Shown: positions 41,630 through 50,656 of the stretch, piece by piece | Numbering within the stretch: position 1 is the first letter of the stretch | Layout of the letters: the number at the start of each line of letters is the position of its first letter | From: Herbiconiux sp. A18JL235 | GTDB lineage: Bacteria > Actinomycetota > Actinomycetes > Actinomycetales > Microbacteriaceae | Assembly (NCBI RefSeq): GCF_040939305.1 | Contig: NZ_CP162511.1 | Location: forward strand, 2,666,001 to 2,730,000 | Direction of reading: 5' to 3' | Length of the DNA stretch: 64,000 nt | Position numbers and translations under genes: made by a program | The notes under the pieces: model-generated | Seen by the model: the letters and a program-made list of their open reading frames with translations, nothing else | What the model was told of the DNA's origin: nothing | The model's database searches: none

Positions 41630-42563
41630 TCACACCGACACCGCAGCCCCCGACACCGCGGCCACCGACACCGCGGCCCCTGACACCGAGGCACCCGACA
41701 CCACGGCTCCCACCACCGCGACCCCCGACAACACGGCACCCGGCACCGACGCGGAAGCGACCCCCGACACCCCCTTCATCACCCCCGTGGCGATGGAGGA
41801 CGACCCCGACGAGCTCTTCGCCGGCGACCGCGGCGTGCTCGACTCCTCCGTGCGCCGGGTGCTCGTGCGCCTGTTACTGCGCCGGTTCCTGCTCGCCGGC
41901 GGGCCCGGCAGCGACTGGAGCGTGCTGATCGAGAACCAGCAGGTCATCGAGTCGCGCCTCGGCGACCTGTTCGTGCGGCTCGTCGTCGACCACGACCGCG
42001 GGGTCGCCTACAAGGAGCAGGTGCGCTCCGACGAGCTCGAGATCCCGATCCTCTTGAAAGACGAGGCGTACTCCCGCGCCGAGACACTCGTGCTCGTGCA
42101 CCTGCGCACGGTCTTCCAGCGCGAGACCACGGCCGGCGAGGCCTCGGCCCGGGTCGACGTCGAAGAGGTCGAGCAGACCGTGCTGAGCTACTTCGCCGAG
42201 TCCGACGGCGACACCGCCCGGCGCCAGAAGGCCATCCGCAACGCCCTCAACCGGCTGCGGCAGGACGGCGTGGTGGAGGAGGAGTCGGAGGGCCGCTACC
42301 GCATCAGCCCGCTCGTCGAGATCTTGCTGAGCTCCTCCCGCCTCGCCGAGTTGAGCGACTGGCTCGCCGAGCAGACGGCCCTCGCCCGCTCGGGCGGCAG
42401 TCCCACCCCGGTCGACCTCGACGAGACGGATGCGCCCGGCGACGACCCCGACGGCGACGCCGATCCCGACGGCGACACAGACCTGGACGACGACACAGAC
42501 CTCGACGACGACGCCGACACAGACCCCGACGGCGACCGCGCCCCCGAGGAGCCCACCGCATGA
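41622..42563 (+). CDS. jetB: JetB (DUF4194), winged-helix subunit of the SMC complex
   Basis: The protein has 313 residues. The core ([93 protein letters not shown]) matches DUF4194/JetB, the MksE/MukE-like partner. Both ends are unusual: about 45 N-terminal residues built of [11 protein letters not shown] repeats and a C-terminal tail of about 45 residues with Asp at nearly every other position. ATG 41622 has AGGA upstream; in-frame ATGs at 41601 and 41616 are possible. The stop overlaps the jetC start (ATGA). Confidence 0.85.
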   Translation: MTDHTDTAAPDTAATDTAAPDTEAPDTTAPTTATPDNTAPGTDAEATPDTPFITPVAMEDDPDELFAGDRGVLDSSVRRVLVRLLLRRFLLAGGPGSDWSVLIENQQVIESRLGDLFVRLVVDHDRGVAYKEQVRSDELEIPILLKDEAYSRAETLVLVHLRTVFQRETTAGEASARVDVEEVEQTVLSYFAESDGDTARRQKAIRNALNRLRQDGVVEEESEGRYRISPLVEILLSSSRLAELSDWLAEQTALARSGGSPTPVDLDETDAPGDDPDGDADPDGDTDLDDDTDLDDDADTDPDGDRAPEEPTA

Positions 42564-45500
42564 CCATGCTCGACACCCTCTTCGGCCTCATCCCCGCCGC
42601 CTCGCGCGGCCAGCAGTGGCTCGCCGAAGACCTGCAGCTCGTGAACTGGGGCGGCTACGACGGCGCCCACCGCATCCGCTTCTCCCCCGGCGCCACACTG
42701 CTGTGCGGCGGCTCGGGCTCCGGCAAGTCGACGCTCATGGACGCCAACGTCGCCCTCATGATGCCCCACACGACCCCCTTCAACGGCGCGTCGAACGGCG
42801 CGGTCGTGGGGCGGCCGCGCGGGCACGAGCAGCGCAACATCCTGTCGTACGGCCGCGGCAAGATCGACGAGACCCGCACCGACGAGGGCACGAAGCTCAC
42901 CGTGCTGCGCGGCGACGGCACCGACACCTGGACCGCGGTCGCCATGACCTGGCGCGACCACGACGACTCGCGCTTCACCGCGGTGCGCGCCTGGTACATC
43001 CCCGCGGGGGCCCGGATCGTCGACGAGACCGTGAAGGTGCGCGGCACGATCCAGGGCGCGTTCGACCTCAGCCGGCTCGAGAGCGCCGCCCTGCAGCACT
43101 TCACCGACACCGCCGTGCGGGCCACCGGACTCGACACCCTCCCCACCGACCGCGAATTCTCGGCACGGTTACACGCCGTGCTCGGCATCGGGGCGGCGGG
43201 CGCAGGTTCGAAGGCGCTGAGCCTCTTGGCGCGCATCCAGGCCGGCCAGCAGATCACCACGGTCGACGACCTCTACAAACGCATGGTGCTCGAAGAGCCC
43301 GAGACGCTCGCCACCGCCGATGCCGTCGTCGCCCACTTCGACGGCCTCGAGAGCACCAGAACCAGGATGCTCGTGGCGCGCCAGCAGGTGCGCGCCCTCG
43401 AGCCCATCCGCGGCCTGCGCGTGCGCATCGAGGAGGCCGCCGACCGGCTCAGGATGCTCGACGCCCTCGGCCGCTTCACCGATCCGGATGCTCTGGTCAC
43501 CCTCTGGCGCGCCGGTCGACGCCTCGAACTGCTGCGCGACGTGGAGGCCGAGCTCGGCACGCGGGAGCGGGAGGTGGTCGCGGTCATCCGCGAGAAGCAG
43601 GCCGTCGCCGACGCCGTCGAGGCCGAGCGCGAGGGCCTCGAGGAGGTGCTGCGCTCGGCCGGCGGCGACCGCCTCGAGACGGCCCACCGCGAGCTGCGCG
43701 CCCTCGACCGCCGCCTCACCGCCGTGCAGCGCGACCGCGCGCGCCTCGACACCGCCCTCGCGCCCCTCGCCGAGGAGCTCGGCCTCACGGCCCGGCCCGG
43801 CTCACCCGCCACCGGTGCCGGCGCGGCTGGTGAATCCCCCGTGGCCGGCGCCTCCACCGAGCCCGCCGACGGCGGCACCGCCGACGACCACGGTGCAGCT
43901 TTGCTCGCCCTCACCGCCGAGTCGTTCGCCGCGCTCGCCGACCGTGCGCGGCGTACCCTCAGCGATCCGCGCGCCAAGGAGTCGGCGCGCGAGGCCTACG
44001 TCGCGGCGATGAGCGCCAGGAACACGGCGGCGACCGCGCGCGACCGGCTGAAGGCCGAGCTGGCCGACGCCGGCTCCCGCACCGACAGCATCCCGCCGCG
44101 CCTCCACGAGTCGCGGCGGCTGCTCGCCGAGGCCGCCGGGCTCCGCCCTGAGAACCTGCCCTTCGTCGGCGAGCTGGTCGAGGTGCGCACCGAGTTCGAG
44201 CCCTGGCGCGAGGCCTTCAACCTCGCCCTAGGCGGCTTCGCCCGCACCCTGCTCATCGACGTCGACGATCTGCCCGCGTTCCGCACCGCCATCGACTCCG
44301 TGCGCACCCCCGAGCGTCTCAGCTACGAGGGCGTGCACACCGGCCTCCCTGAGACCACCTCGCTCGACCCGCGTACCCTCCCCGGCCGACTCGACTACCG
44401 CAGCACGCCGTTCACGGGCTGGCTCCACGACCGCCTCGAGAACCAGTTCGCCTTCGTGTGCGTCGAACGCGCATCCGAGCTCGCCGAGCACCGCCAGGCG
44501 CTCACCGCGGCCGGCCAGTCGACGAACGGCTCCCGCGGCGCGCACGGCGGCCACGGCCGCACGAACCTCCTCGGGTTCTCGAACCGGGCCGGCCTGGCTC
44601 AGCTCGCAGCCGAACTCGAAGCGGCCGAGGGCCGGCTCGCCGAGGCCACGACGGCGGCAGCCCGCGCCGCTGCGGCCCTCGACACCCTCGACGCCACGCA
44701 CACCGTGTTCGAGAAGGTCACCGACCTCAGCTGGGACGAGGTCGACGTCGCCGGCGTCGAGCGCGAGCAGCAGCGGTGGCAGTCGATCATCGACGAGGTC
44801 ACCTCGGGCAACCCCGAGATCGCGAAGCTGCAGTCGCGCATCACCGAGGCGCGCGAGAAGGCGGCGCGGCTGCGCGAAGAGATCGGCGGCGCGAAGGCCG
44901 AGCAGCAGCAGCTCTCCGAGCGCTGGGCCGACGTCACCGACGAGGTGGATGCCGCCCAGTCGGTGCTCGACCGCGCCGACGACGCCGGTCGCACGCTCAC
45001 CGAGGCGCAGGCCGCCTACCTCGACGCGCAGTTCGCGGCACCCGAGAGCACGGGTCCCTCGGCCCGGGCGGTGACGCTGGCGCGCTTCGACGCCGCGCTC
45101 GACTCGGCGTCGAAGCGCCTGACCGACGAGCAGCTGCTGGCCCAGCAGACGCTGGTCGAGCAGCGCGAGGCGCTGCGGCGCACGCTGGTGAGCTTCCTCG
45201 ACCGCTGGCCGAACCTCAACCTGCTCCCCGATCCCGACAGCTCGCTCGGCGACTTCGAGCGCATCCTCGCCGACCTCGAGGCGAGCGGGCTGCACGAGCT
45301 CGAGCGCGAGTGGCGCGACAGCCTGCTCGAGCTCTCGGGGAACGACCTGGCGAATCTCGACGCAGTGCTGTCGCGGTCGCTGCGCGAGATCCGCGAGCGC
45401 ATCGAGCCGATCAACCGCATCATGCACGACCTCCCGTTCTTCGACGACGAGCACCGCCTGCAGATCAGCCCGCGCGAGAACCAGTCCGAGTCGCGCCGAC

Positions 45501-46039
45501 GCTTCCGGCGCGAGCTCCGCGAGGTGCGGGCGCTGCTCGACGCGGCATCCAGCGACGACGAGCGCGAGCAGGTCTACACGCGCATGGCGAAGCTCATCAG
45601 CCGGATGCGGCGCACGGCACCCGACTTCGCCGACCTCGTCGACGTGCGCAACCACGTGAGGGTGAGCGCGGAGCGCATCCGCGCCGACACGGGGCAGCAC
45701 GTCGCGCTCTACGACCACATCGGCGAGAAGTCGGGCGGCGAATCGCAGGAGCTGATCGCCTTCATCGTCGGCGCCGCGCTGCGCTACCAGCTGGGCGACG
45801 CCGGTGCCGAACGGCCCCGCTACGCGCCCGTCTTCCTCGACGAGGCCCTCATCAAGGCCGACGCCCACTTCACCGCGCGCGCCATCGGCGCCTGGCGGGG
45901 GCTCGGCTTCCAGCTCGTCATCGGCGCCCCCAACGACAAGTACAGCGCCATCGAGCCGCACGTCGACGTCGAGTACGACATCCTCAAAGACACCACCGGC
46001 CGCTCCTGGGCCAAACCCAAGGTCGCCCTCCCCTCCTGA
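42560..46039 (+). CDS. jetC: JetC, SMC/MukB-like ATPase of the complex
   Basis: The protein has 1159 residues. Walker A is GSGSGKST at 51-58; the C-terminal head has [25 protein letters not shown] (signature, about 1054) and [16 protein letters not shown] (Walker B, about 1088). Between them are two long heptad-rich coiled-coil arms rich in Glu/Arg/Ala and a hinge-like middle around 520-700. It is the motor that would bind and extrude DNA loops. In known Wadjet systems JetABC recruits the nuclease JetD to cut small circular DNA; no jetD follows here. The C-terminus [16 protein letters not shown] is conserved in JetC. GC-rich antisense open frames across it are shadows. Confidence 0.88.
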   Translation: MTMLDTLFGLIPAASRGQQWLAEDLQLVNWGGYDGAHRIRFSPGATLLCGGSGSGKSTLMDANVALMMPHTTPFNGASNGAVVGRPRGHEQRNILSYGRGKIDETRTDEGTKLTVLRGDGTDTWTAVAMTWRDHDDSRFTAVRAWYIPAGARIVDETVKVRGTIQGAFDLSRLESAALQHFTDTAVRATGLDTLPTDREFSARLHAVLGIGAAGAGSKALSLLARIQAGQQITTVDDLYKRMVLEEPETLATADAVVAHFDGLESTRTRMLVARQQVRALEPIRGLRVRIEEAADRLRMLDALGRFTDPDALVTLWRAGRRLELLRDVEAELGTREREVVAVIREKQAVADAVEAEREGLEEVLRSAGGDRLETAHRELRALDRRLTAVQRDRARLDTALAPLAEELGLTARPGSPATGAGAAGESPVAGASTEPADGGTADDHGAALLALTAESFAALADRARRTLSDPRAKESAREAYVAAMSARNTAATARDRLKAELADAGSRTDSIPPRLHESRRLLAEAAGLRPENLPFVGELVEVRTEFEPWREAFNLALGGFARTLLIDVDDLPAFRTAIDSVRTPERLSYEGVHTGLPETTSLDPRTLPGRLDYRSTPFTGWLHDRLENQFAFVCVERASELAEHRQALTAAGQSTNGSRGAHGGHGRTNLLGFSNRAGLAQLAAELEAAEGRLAEATTAAARAAAALDTLDATHTVFEKVTDLSWDEVDVAGVEREQQRWQSIIDEVTSGNPEIAKLQSRITEAREKAARLREEIGGAKAEQQQLSERWADVTDEVDAAQSVLDRADDAGRTLTEAQAAYLDAQFAAPESTGPSARAVTLARFDAALDSASKRLTDEQLLAQQTLVEQREALRRTLVSFLDRWPNLNLLPDPDSSLGDFERILADLEASGLHELEREWRDSLLELSGNDLANLDAVLSRSLREIRERIEPINRIMHDLPFFDDEHRLQISPRENQSESRRRFRRELREVRALLDAASSDDEREQVYTRMAKLISRMRRTAPDFADLVDVRNHVRVSAERIRADTGQHVALYDHIGEKSGGESQELIAFIVGAALRYQLGDAGAERPRYAPVFLDEALIKADAHFTARAIGAWRGLGFQLVIGAPNDKYSAIEPHVDVEYDILKDTTGRSWAKPKVALPS

Positions 46040-46080
46040 CCCCCGCCCGTGGACCCTCCCGGCGGGCCCCATCCACCCTC

Positions 46081-46135
46081 CTGGTCGCGCAACCTGCTCC
46101 CCTGCCCGCCTGAGGGAGCACTCTGCCCGACGAAC
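46081..46135. repeat. Dispersed palindrome family C, copy 3
   Basis: CTGGTCGCGCAA at the left, GAGCACTCT in the right half and a degenerate right end (GCCCGACGAAC). The inner TGCTCCC...GGGAGCA arms are also inverted. It lies 41 bp after jetC and may terminate it. Confidence 0.7.
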
Positions 46136-46168
46136 GCACCCCACCCGCCTCATCTCATTCGTTACGCC

Positions 46169-46213
46169 CGTGAAACACGCGTGCGATTTCACGAAACGTA
46201 AAGGGTTTACGTT
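46169..46213. promoter_or_regulatory. Two adjacent palindromic operator candidates of the ABC-FolE-creatininase operon
   Basis: CGTGAAA (46169-46175) and TTTCACG (46187-46193) are inverted around a centre containing CACGCGTG. Immediately after, AACGTAAA (46195-46202) and TTTACGTT (46206-46213) form a 19-bp perfect inverted repeat around GGG. Both lie just before the SD and start of the binding-protein gene (46247) and are much more AT-rich than their surroundings. The LacI protein encoded by the last gene of the operon is the obvious candidate to bind one of them. I saw no TPP riboswitch here. Confidence 0.65.
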
Positions 46214-46246
46214 GGGCCTCGTCCCGCGATCGAGATGGAGGTTCCT

Positions 46247-47425
46247 ATGAACGCCAGCCCCACCCGAACCACTCGCACCACCAGCCCCCTGAACACCGCC
46301 CGCCTCAGCACCGCACACCCCGGCACCACCGGCCCCACGAGCACCCGTCGCCGCACCCTGCGCCGCGCCGCGGTCGTCGCCGCTTCTGCCGCCCTCGCCG
46401 TCACCCTCGCCGCCTGTTCCTCGAGCGCCCCCGCGAGCGAGGGAGGCAGCACCGCCTCGGGTGAGGCCGACCTCGGCACCGCGGGCATCGCCCTCAGCTG
46501 GATCAAGAATTACGAGTTCGCCGGCTACTTCTACGCCGACCGCGACGGCGACTACACCGCCAACGGCCTCGACTCCGTCGACATCATCGCGGGCGGCGGC
46601 ACCACCAACCCGTGGGACAGCGTGCTCGCCGGCCAGGCCACCATCGGCCTCGCCTCCGACCTCACCGGCGTCACCGGCTCCGTCGAAGACGGCGCCCCGC
46701 TCACCATCATCGGCGCCCAGTTCGTGAAGAGCCCCGTGGGCTTCGTCTCGCTCGCCGCGAACCCCATCGCCTCGGTCGACGACCTGAAGGGCAAGACCCT
46801 CGGTGTCGACGCGGGAGGCAAGCTCGCCGTCGAGGCGGTGCTCCGCGCCAACGACCTCCCGGCCGACACCGTCACCTTCGTGTCGGTTCCGAACGGCATC
46901 GACCCGCTCATGAACGGCGACGTCGACGGCCTCATCGGCTTCCTCACGAACTATCCGCTGGCCGTCGAGGCGGCGGGCGGCGACGCCGTGACGCTGTCGT
47001 TCTCCGACGCGGGCTACGCCCAGATGGGCGATGCGGTCGTCGTGTCGACGGATGCGCTGAAGAACGACCGCGAGAAGGTCAAGGCGGTCATGAAGTCGGT
47101 CATCGAGGGGTGGAACACCGCGCTCACCGACGGCCCGCAGGGCATCGCCGACATCGCCATGGAGTACGGCGGCAGCGAGAACGACCTCGACCCGGCGCTG
47201 CAGCTGAGCTCCGCCACGGTGCTGCCCTCGTTCATGCTCACCGACGACACGGTCGCGAACGGCATCTTCACCATCTCGCCCGAGCTCGCCGAGCAGGCCG
47301 TGACCTCCCTCGCCGCAGCGGGGATCGACACCAGCGCCGACTCGCTGTTCGACCTGTCGCTCCTCGACGAGGTCTACGCCGAGAACCCCGAGCTCATCCC
47401 GGGCTTCGAGGTTCCGCAGGGCTGA
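46247..47425 (+). CDS. THI5/NMT1-type ABC transporter substrate-binding lipoprotein
   Basis: The protein has 392 residues. A long basic/Thr-rich N-terminus precedes RRAAVVAASAALAVTLAAC with lipobox LAAC. The mature domain has IALSWIKNYEFAGYFYADRDGDY, GGGTTNPWDSVLAGQATIGLA, VKSPVGFVSLA and IDPLMNGDVDGLIGFLTNYPL, the pattern of periplasmic proteins that bind pyrimidine-like or sulfonate/nitrate-like small molecules. GGAGG lies 5 nt before ATG 46247. It is first in a seven-gene operon; a perfect hairpin follows it. Ligand unknown; the neighbours point to a nitrogen heterocycle. Confidence 0.87.
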   Translation: MNASPTRTTRTTSPLNTARLSTAHPGTTGPTSTRRRTLRRAAVVAASAALAVTLAACSSSAPASEGGSTASGEADLGTAGIALSWIKNYEFAGYFYADRDGDYTANGLDSVDIIAGGGTTNPWDSVLAGQATIGLASDLTGVTGSVEDGAPLTIIGAQFVKSPVGFVSLAANPIASVDDLKGKTLGVDAGGKLAVEAVLRANDLPADTVTFVSVPNGIDPLMNGDVDGLIGFLTNYPLAVEAAGGDAVTLSFSDAGYAQMGDAVVVSTDALKNDREKVKAVMKSVIEGWNTALTDGPQGIADIAMEYGGSENDLDPALQLSSATVLPSFMLTDDTVANGIFTISPELAEQAVTSLAAAGIDTSADSLFDLSLLDEVYAENPELIPGFEVPQG

Positions 47426-47430
47426 CCGGA

Positions 47431-47463
47431 TGCGGGGGCCGGTCATCGAGGCCGGCCCCCGCA
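47431..47463 (+). terminator. Intra-operon hairpin after the binding-protein gene
   Basis: TGCGGGGGCCGG (47431-47442) and CCGGCCCCCGCA (47452-47463) are perfectly inverted around 9 nt. Because the permease gene follows 78 bp later without an obvious promoter, this is probably a partial terminator or RNA stabiliser that keeps the binding protein in excess over the membrane parts. Confidence 0.7.
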
Positions 47464-47541
47464 CCCAGCACCCGCACCGCCCGCAGCCAGCCCCCGGCAC
47501 CACGTGCCCGCACCACCCGCACCGCCCCGAGAGGAGCCCCC

Positions 47542-48348
47542 GTGAACCCGCGCCGCGCATCCGTCGCCCCGGCCCTGCTGGGCCTCGGCGGACTGCTCGT
47601 CATCGTGATCGCCTGGCACCTCGTGGCCGTGCTCGCGTTCACCCGCCCGAACGGCAGCTACGGCGCCGTTCCGCCGCCGCTCGCCGCCTTCGCGCGGGTC
47701 GGCGCCGACCTGGTCGACCCCGCCTACTGGTCGGGAATCGCCGCCACCGCGGGCGCCGCCCTCACGGGCTACGCCATCGCGATCGTCGTCGCCCTCCTCC
47801 TCGGCGTCCTCGTGCTCCTCCTCCCCCGCCTCGAGGCCTTCGCCACGCAGCTCGGGGTGGTCGCCGCGTGCATCCCCGTGGCGGCGATCAGCCCGATCGT
47901 CGTCATCCTCTCCCCGCCCGGCAGTCGTTCGGTGAGTGTCGTGCTCGCCCTGCTGGCTGTCGAGTTCCCCATGATCATCGGGGTGCTGCTCGGCCTCCGC
48001 GCCACCACTCCCGGCCAGCTCGACCTCGTTCACGCCTACGGCGGCGGCACCCTCACCGCCATCCGCAAGGTGCGGCTGGTCGCGGCCATACCGGCGCTGC
48101 TGTCGGCGCTCAAGATCGGTGCGCCCGCCGCGTTCCTCGGTGCGATGACCGGCGAGTTCTTCGCCGTGGGCGTCGACTCCGGCGCCGGCCGGCTGCTCAT
48201 CTCCCAACAGTACGCGGGCGACTTCGTGGGCATGTGGGCGGTCGCCATCCTCGCCACCGCCGTCTCGGCCCTCGGCTACGGCGTCATCGCGCTCGCCGCG
48301 CGGTGGCTCGCACCGTGGACGACCCACAGCACCGGAGGCACCCGATGA
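47542..48348 (+). CDS. ABC transporter permease 1 (BPD_transp_1, NMT1/SsuC-type)
   Basis: The 268-residue membrane protein has about six hydrophobic segments. The cytoplasmic coupling loop reads QLDLVHAYGGGTLTAIRKVRLVAAIPALLSALKIGAP, a variant of the EAA motif. GTG 47542 is preceded by GAGGAG. It shares the DLVHAYGGG loop with permease 2, so the two are paralogs likely forming a heterodimer, unlike the homodimeric permeases of most nitrate/sulfonate/HMP transporters. Confidence 0.86.
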   Translation: MNPRRASVAPALLGLGGLLVIVIAWHLVAVLAFTRPNGSYGAVPPPLAAFARVGADLVDPAYWSGIAATAGAALTGYAIAIVVALLLGVLVLLLPRLEAFATQLGVVAACIPVAAISPIVVILSPPGSRSVSVVLALLAVEFPMIIGVLLGLRATTPGQLDLVHAYGGGTLTAIRKVRLVAAIPALLSALKIGAPAAFLGAMTGEFFAVGVDSGAGRLLISQQYAGDFVGMWAVAILATAVSALGYGVIALAARWLAPWTTHSTGGTR

Positions 48349-49172
48349 CCTTCCCCCGCTGGGCCACCGCGCTGGTCACCACCCTCGCCACCCTGGTGCT
48401 GCTGCTCGCCGGCTGGCAGCTCGCCCTCACGCTCACGAACGTGAGCCCCTACCTCACCAAGACGCCGCTCGACGTCGTGAACTATCTCTTCGTCGACGGC
48501 GCCTTCACCCCGGAGTCGGCGGCCGAGCGGCGCGCCGCGATCGTGCCGATGGTCGGGGTGACGCTCTTCCACGCCGGTGTCGGTCTCGCCTTCGGCGTCA
48601 CCCTCGGCCTCGTCGGCGCCGTCGTCATGTCGGTGTCGCGCACCGTGCGGGCCACCTTCCTGCCGATCGCCCTGGTGCTGCAGACCGTTCCCCTCATCGC
48701 GATGGCCCCCGTCGTGTACGCCGTCTTCGGCTCCGGTGTCGTCACCGCGGCGGTGATCGCCGGCGTCGTGACCTTCTTCCCGCTGCTCATGAACGTGGGC
48801 ACGGGCCTCACCGCGGCCGGCCCCGACACCGTCGACCTCGTTCACGCCTACGGCGGCGGCCGGATGCGCCTGCTGTTCTCCGTGCAGCTCCCGGCCGCAC
48901 TGCCCTACCTCTTCGCCGGGCTCAAGATCGCCGCCCCTGCCACCGTCTCGGCCGCCACGCTGTACGAGTTCCTGTTCTCGTTCGAGGGCCTCGGGGCGAA
49001 CCTGCTCACGAGCCGCTCGTACTCCGACTACGGCCTGCTCTGGACGCTCGTGGTCATCACGATCGCCCTCGCCCTCGCCGCCTACGGCCTGGTCGTGCTG
49101 CTCGAGCGGCTCGTGCTGGCCGGCCGCTTCCCGCCCGAATCCGTTCTCGCCCGCCGAGGAGACCCCCGATGA
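48345..49172 (+). CDS. ABC transporter permease 2
   Basis: The 275-residue membrane protein has about six hydrophobic segments, with VDLVHAYGGGRMRLLFSVQLPAALPYLFAGLKIAAP as coupling loop, followed by ATLYEFLFSFEGLGANLL. Its ATG overlaps the stop of permease 1 and its stop overlaps the ATPase start (ATGA on both sides), so all three membrane/motor parts are translationally coupled. Confidence 0.87.
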   Translation: MTFPRWATALVTTLATLVLLLAGWQLALTLTNVSPYLTKTPLDVVNYLFVDGAFTPESAAERRAAIVPMVGVTLFHAGVGLAFGVTLGLVGAVVMSVSRTVRATFLPIALVLQTVPLIAMAPVVYAVFGSGVVTAAVIAGVVTFFPLLMNVGTGLTAAGPDTVDLVHAYGGGRMRLLFSVQLPAALPYLFAGLKIAAPATVSAATLYEFLFSFEGLGANLLTSRSYSDYGLLWTLVVITIALALAAYGLVVLLERLVLAGRFPPESVLARRGDPR

Positions 49173-49969
49173 CCGCGACCGAATCATCCGCCCGCACCAC
49201 CGCATCCGCCGAGCCCGCCGCCGGCGTGCAGCTCACCGGCCTCACCCGCGACTTCGTGTCGCGGAAGGGCACGGTGCAGGCGGTCGCCGGCGTCGATCTC
49301 GCCACACCGAGGGGCTCCTTCCTGTCGCTTCTCGGGCCGAGCGGATGCGGCAAGTCGACGATCCTCCGCATCCTGGCCGGGCTCGACACCCCGACGAGCG
49401 GCTCCGCCACAGTGCACGGACTCACCCCCGCCGAGCTCCGCAAGGAGAAGAGCCTCGGCATCGCGTTCCAAGACCATGCGCTGCTGCCGTGGCGGAGCGT
49501 GGAGAAGAACGTGCGCTTCCCGTTCGAGGTCGCCGGCGTTCCGCTCGACAGAGAGTGGGTCGCCGAGCTCCTCGGGCTGGTGGGGCTCGAGAGCTTCGCC
49601 GACGCGAAGCCCTGGCAGCTCTCGGGCGGCATGCGGCAGCGCGTGTCGATCGCGCGGGCGCTCGCGCTGCGGCCGAGCGTGCTGTTCCTCGACGAGCCGT
49701 TCGGCGCCCTCGACGACATGACCCGCCAGCGGCTGAACCTCGAGCTGCAGCGGCTCTGGCTCGAGCAGCGGGCGACGACGGTGATGGTGACGCACGGCAT
49801 CCAGGAGGCGATCCTGCTCTCCGACTACGTCGCGGTGATGAGCCCGCGGCCCGGCACCATCAAGGAGGTCATCGAGATCGACCTGCCCCGCCCGCGCACC
49901 ATCGACCTCATGTCGACGCCCGAGTTCCACCACTACGTCGACCGCGCCACCCAGCTCCTGTTCCACTGA
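49169..49969 (+). CDS. ABC transporter ATP-binding protein (SsuB/TauB/ThiZ type)
   Basis: This 266-residue ATPase has Walker A GPSGCGKST near 55, Q-loop AFQDHALLPWRSVEKNVRFPFEV, signature LSGGMRQRVSIARALA, Walker B VLFLDEPFGALDDMTRQRLN and H-loop VTHGIQEAILLSD. These features are typical of ATPases for nitrate, sulfonate, taurine and HMP import. It energises the two-permease importer; folE-like and creatininase genes follow after a 91-bp gap. Confidence 0.93.
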   Translation: MTATESSARTTASAEPAAGVQLTGLTRDFVSRKGTVQAVAGVDLATPRGSFLSLLGPSGCGKSTILRILAGLDTPTSGSATVHGLTPAELRKEKSLGIAFQDHALLPWRSVEKNVRFPFEVAGVPLDREWVAELLGLVGLESFADAKPWQLSGGMRQRVSIARALALRPSVLFLDEPFGALDDMTRQRLNLELQRLWLEQRATTVMVTHGIQEAILLSDYVAVMSPRPGTIKEVIEIDLPRPRTIDLMSTPEFHHYVDRATQLLFH

Positions 49970-50060
49970 ACCCCGCACGGCCGACGGATGCGCGCTCCGG
50001 CCGGCCCGACCCCACTGCCCCACCAGTTCCACGAAAACCCCCACGAAAGCAGGGATCACG

Positions 50061-50654
50061 ATGACCATCGAAGCCACGACGACCTCCCGCCCCACCGACG
50101 TGCTCGCCGCCGAACGCGCCGTGCGCGACTACATGGCGGCGGTCGGCCTCGACGTCGACCACCCCACCCTGCTCGACACGCCGCGCCGCGTCGCGCACGC
50201 CGGCCTCGACCTCTACTCGGGCCTCGGCGGCGACCCCGCGAAGGCGCTCGGCGGCGGCGAGCCCATCGAGGGCGTCTACCCCGGGCCGGTCTCGGTGCTC
50301 GAGGTGCCGTACTCCTCGATCTGCGAGCACCACCTGCTGCCCTTCAAGGGCGTCATCTCGGTGGTCTACCTGCCCGACCGCATGCTCGCGGGCATCGGCG
50401 ACTTCGACGCGATGATCCGCGTGCTCGCCGCCCGCCCGCAGATGCAGGAGCGCCTCGCCGACGAGATCGCCGACACCGTGGCGACCACGCTCGACGCGAA
50501 GGGCGTGCTCGTGCTCCTCACCGCCGAGCACGCCTGCATGTGGGCCCGCGGCGAGCGCACCGTCGGCGCCACGGCACGCTCCCTCGCCGCCCGGGGCGTC
50601 TACGACACCGACCTCGCCGCGCGTGCCGAGGCGCGCATCCTGATCGGTCTCTGA
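50061..50654 (+). CDS. GTP cyclohydrolase I (FolE)-fold protein with altered phosphate-binding motif
   Basis: The protein has 197 residues. The zinc site is complete: CEHH at 88-91 and Cys159 in EHACMWARG (157-164), with RPQMQERL at 125-132 supplying the family Gln and Glu. Yet the stretch before it, LSKxxR in ordinary FolE (triphosphate contacts), is here GIGDFDA (111-117), and the N-terminal TPxRxAK reads TPRRVAH. So the tunnel-fold chemistry looks preserved while binding of the GTP triphosphate looks weakened. The gene lies in a transporter-creatininase operon away from other folate genes. I infer a paralog with a different substrate; ordinary FolE remains possible. Confidence 0.8.
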   Translation: MTIEATTTSRPTDVLAAERAVRDYMAAVGLDVDHPTLLDTPRRVAHAGLDLYSGLGGDPAKALGGGEPIEGVYPGPVSVLEVPYSSICEHHLLPFKGVISVVYLPDRMLAGIGDFDAMIRVLAARPQMQERLADEIADTVATTLDAKGVLVLLTAEHACMWARGERTVGATARSLAARGVYDTDLAARAEARILIGL

Positions 50655-50656
50655 TC

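Noticed and set aside
26366..46039. A single large defence island from the XRE/nucleotidyltransferase pair to jetABC
   Set aside because: The candidate defence genes are separated by ordinary genes (two-component system, phosphatase/DUF3090/SCO1664 trio, GH18). Clustering is loose, so I keep them as separate observations.
46040..46246. TPP riboswitch before the THI5-type importer
   Set aside because: No THI-box elements (CTGAGA...ACCTGATCTGGATAAT-like) are visible; the region holds a repeat and two palindromic operators instead. This weakens a thiamine-precursor role.
44228..47560. Very long open frame on the minus strand opposite jetC and the binding-protein gene (also long antisense frames at 33094-36090 and 55634-57619)
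   Set aside because: In GC-rich DNA, codon bias of the true gene keeps stops out of the antisense frame. The translations are Arg/Glu/Val-rich without motifs, while the plus-strand frames have clear domains.
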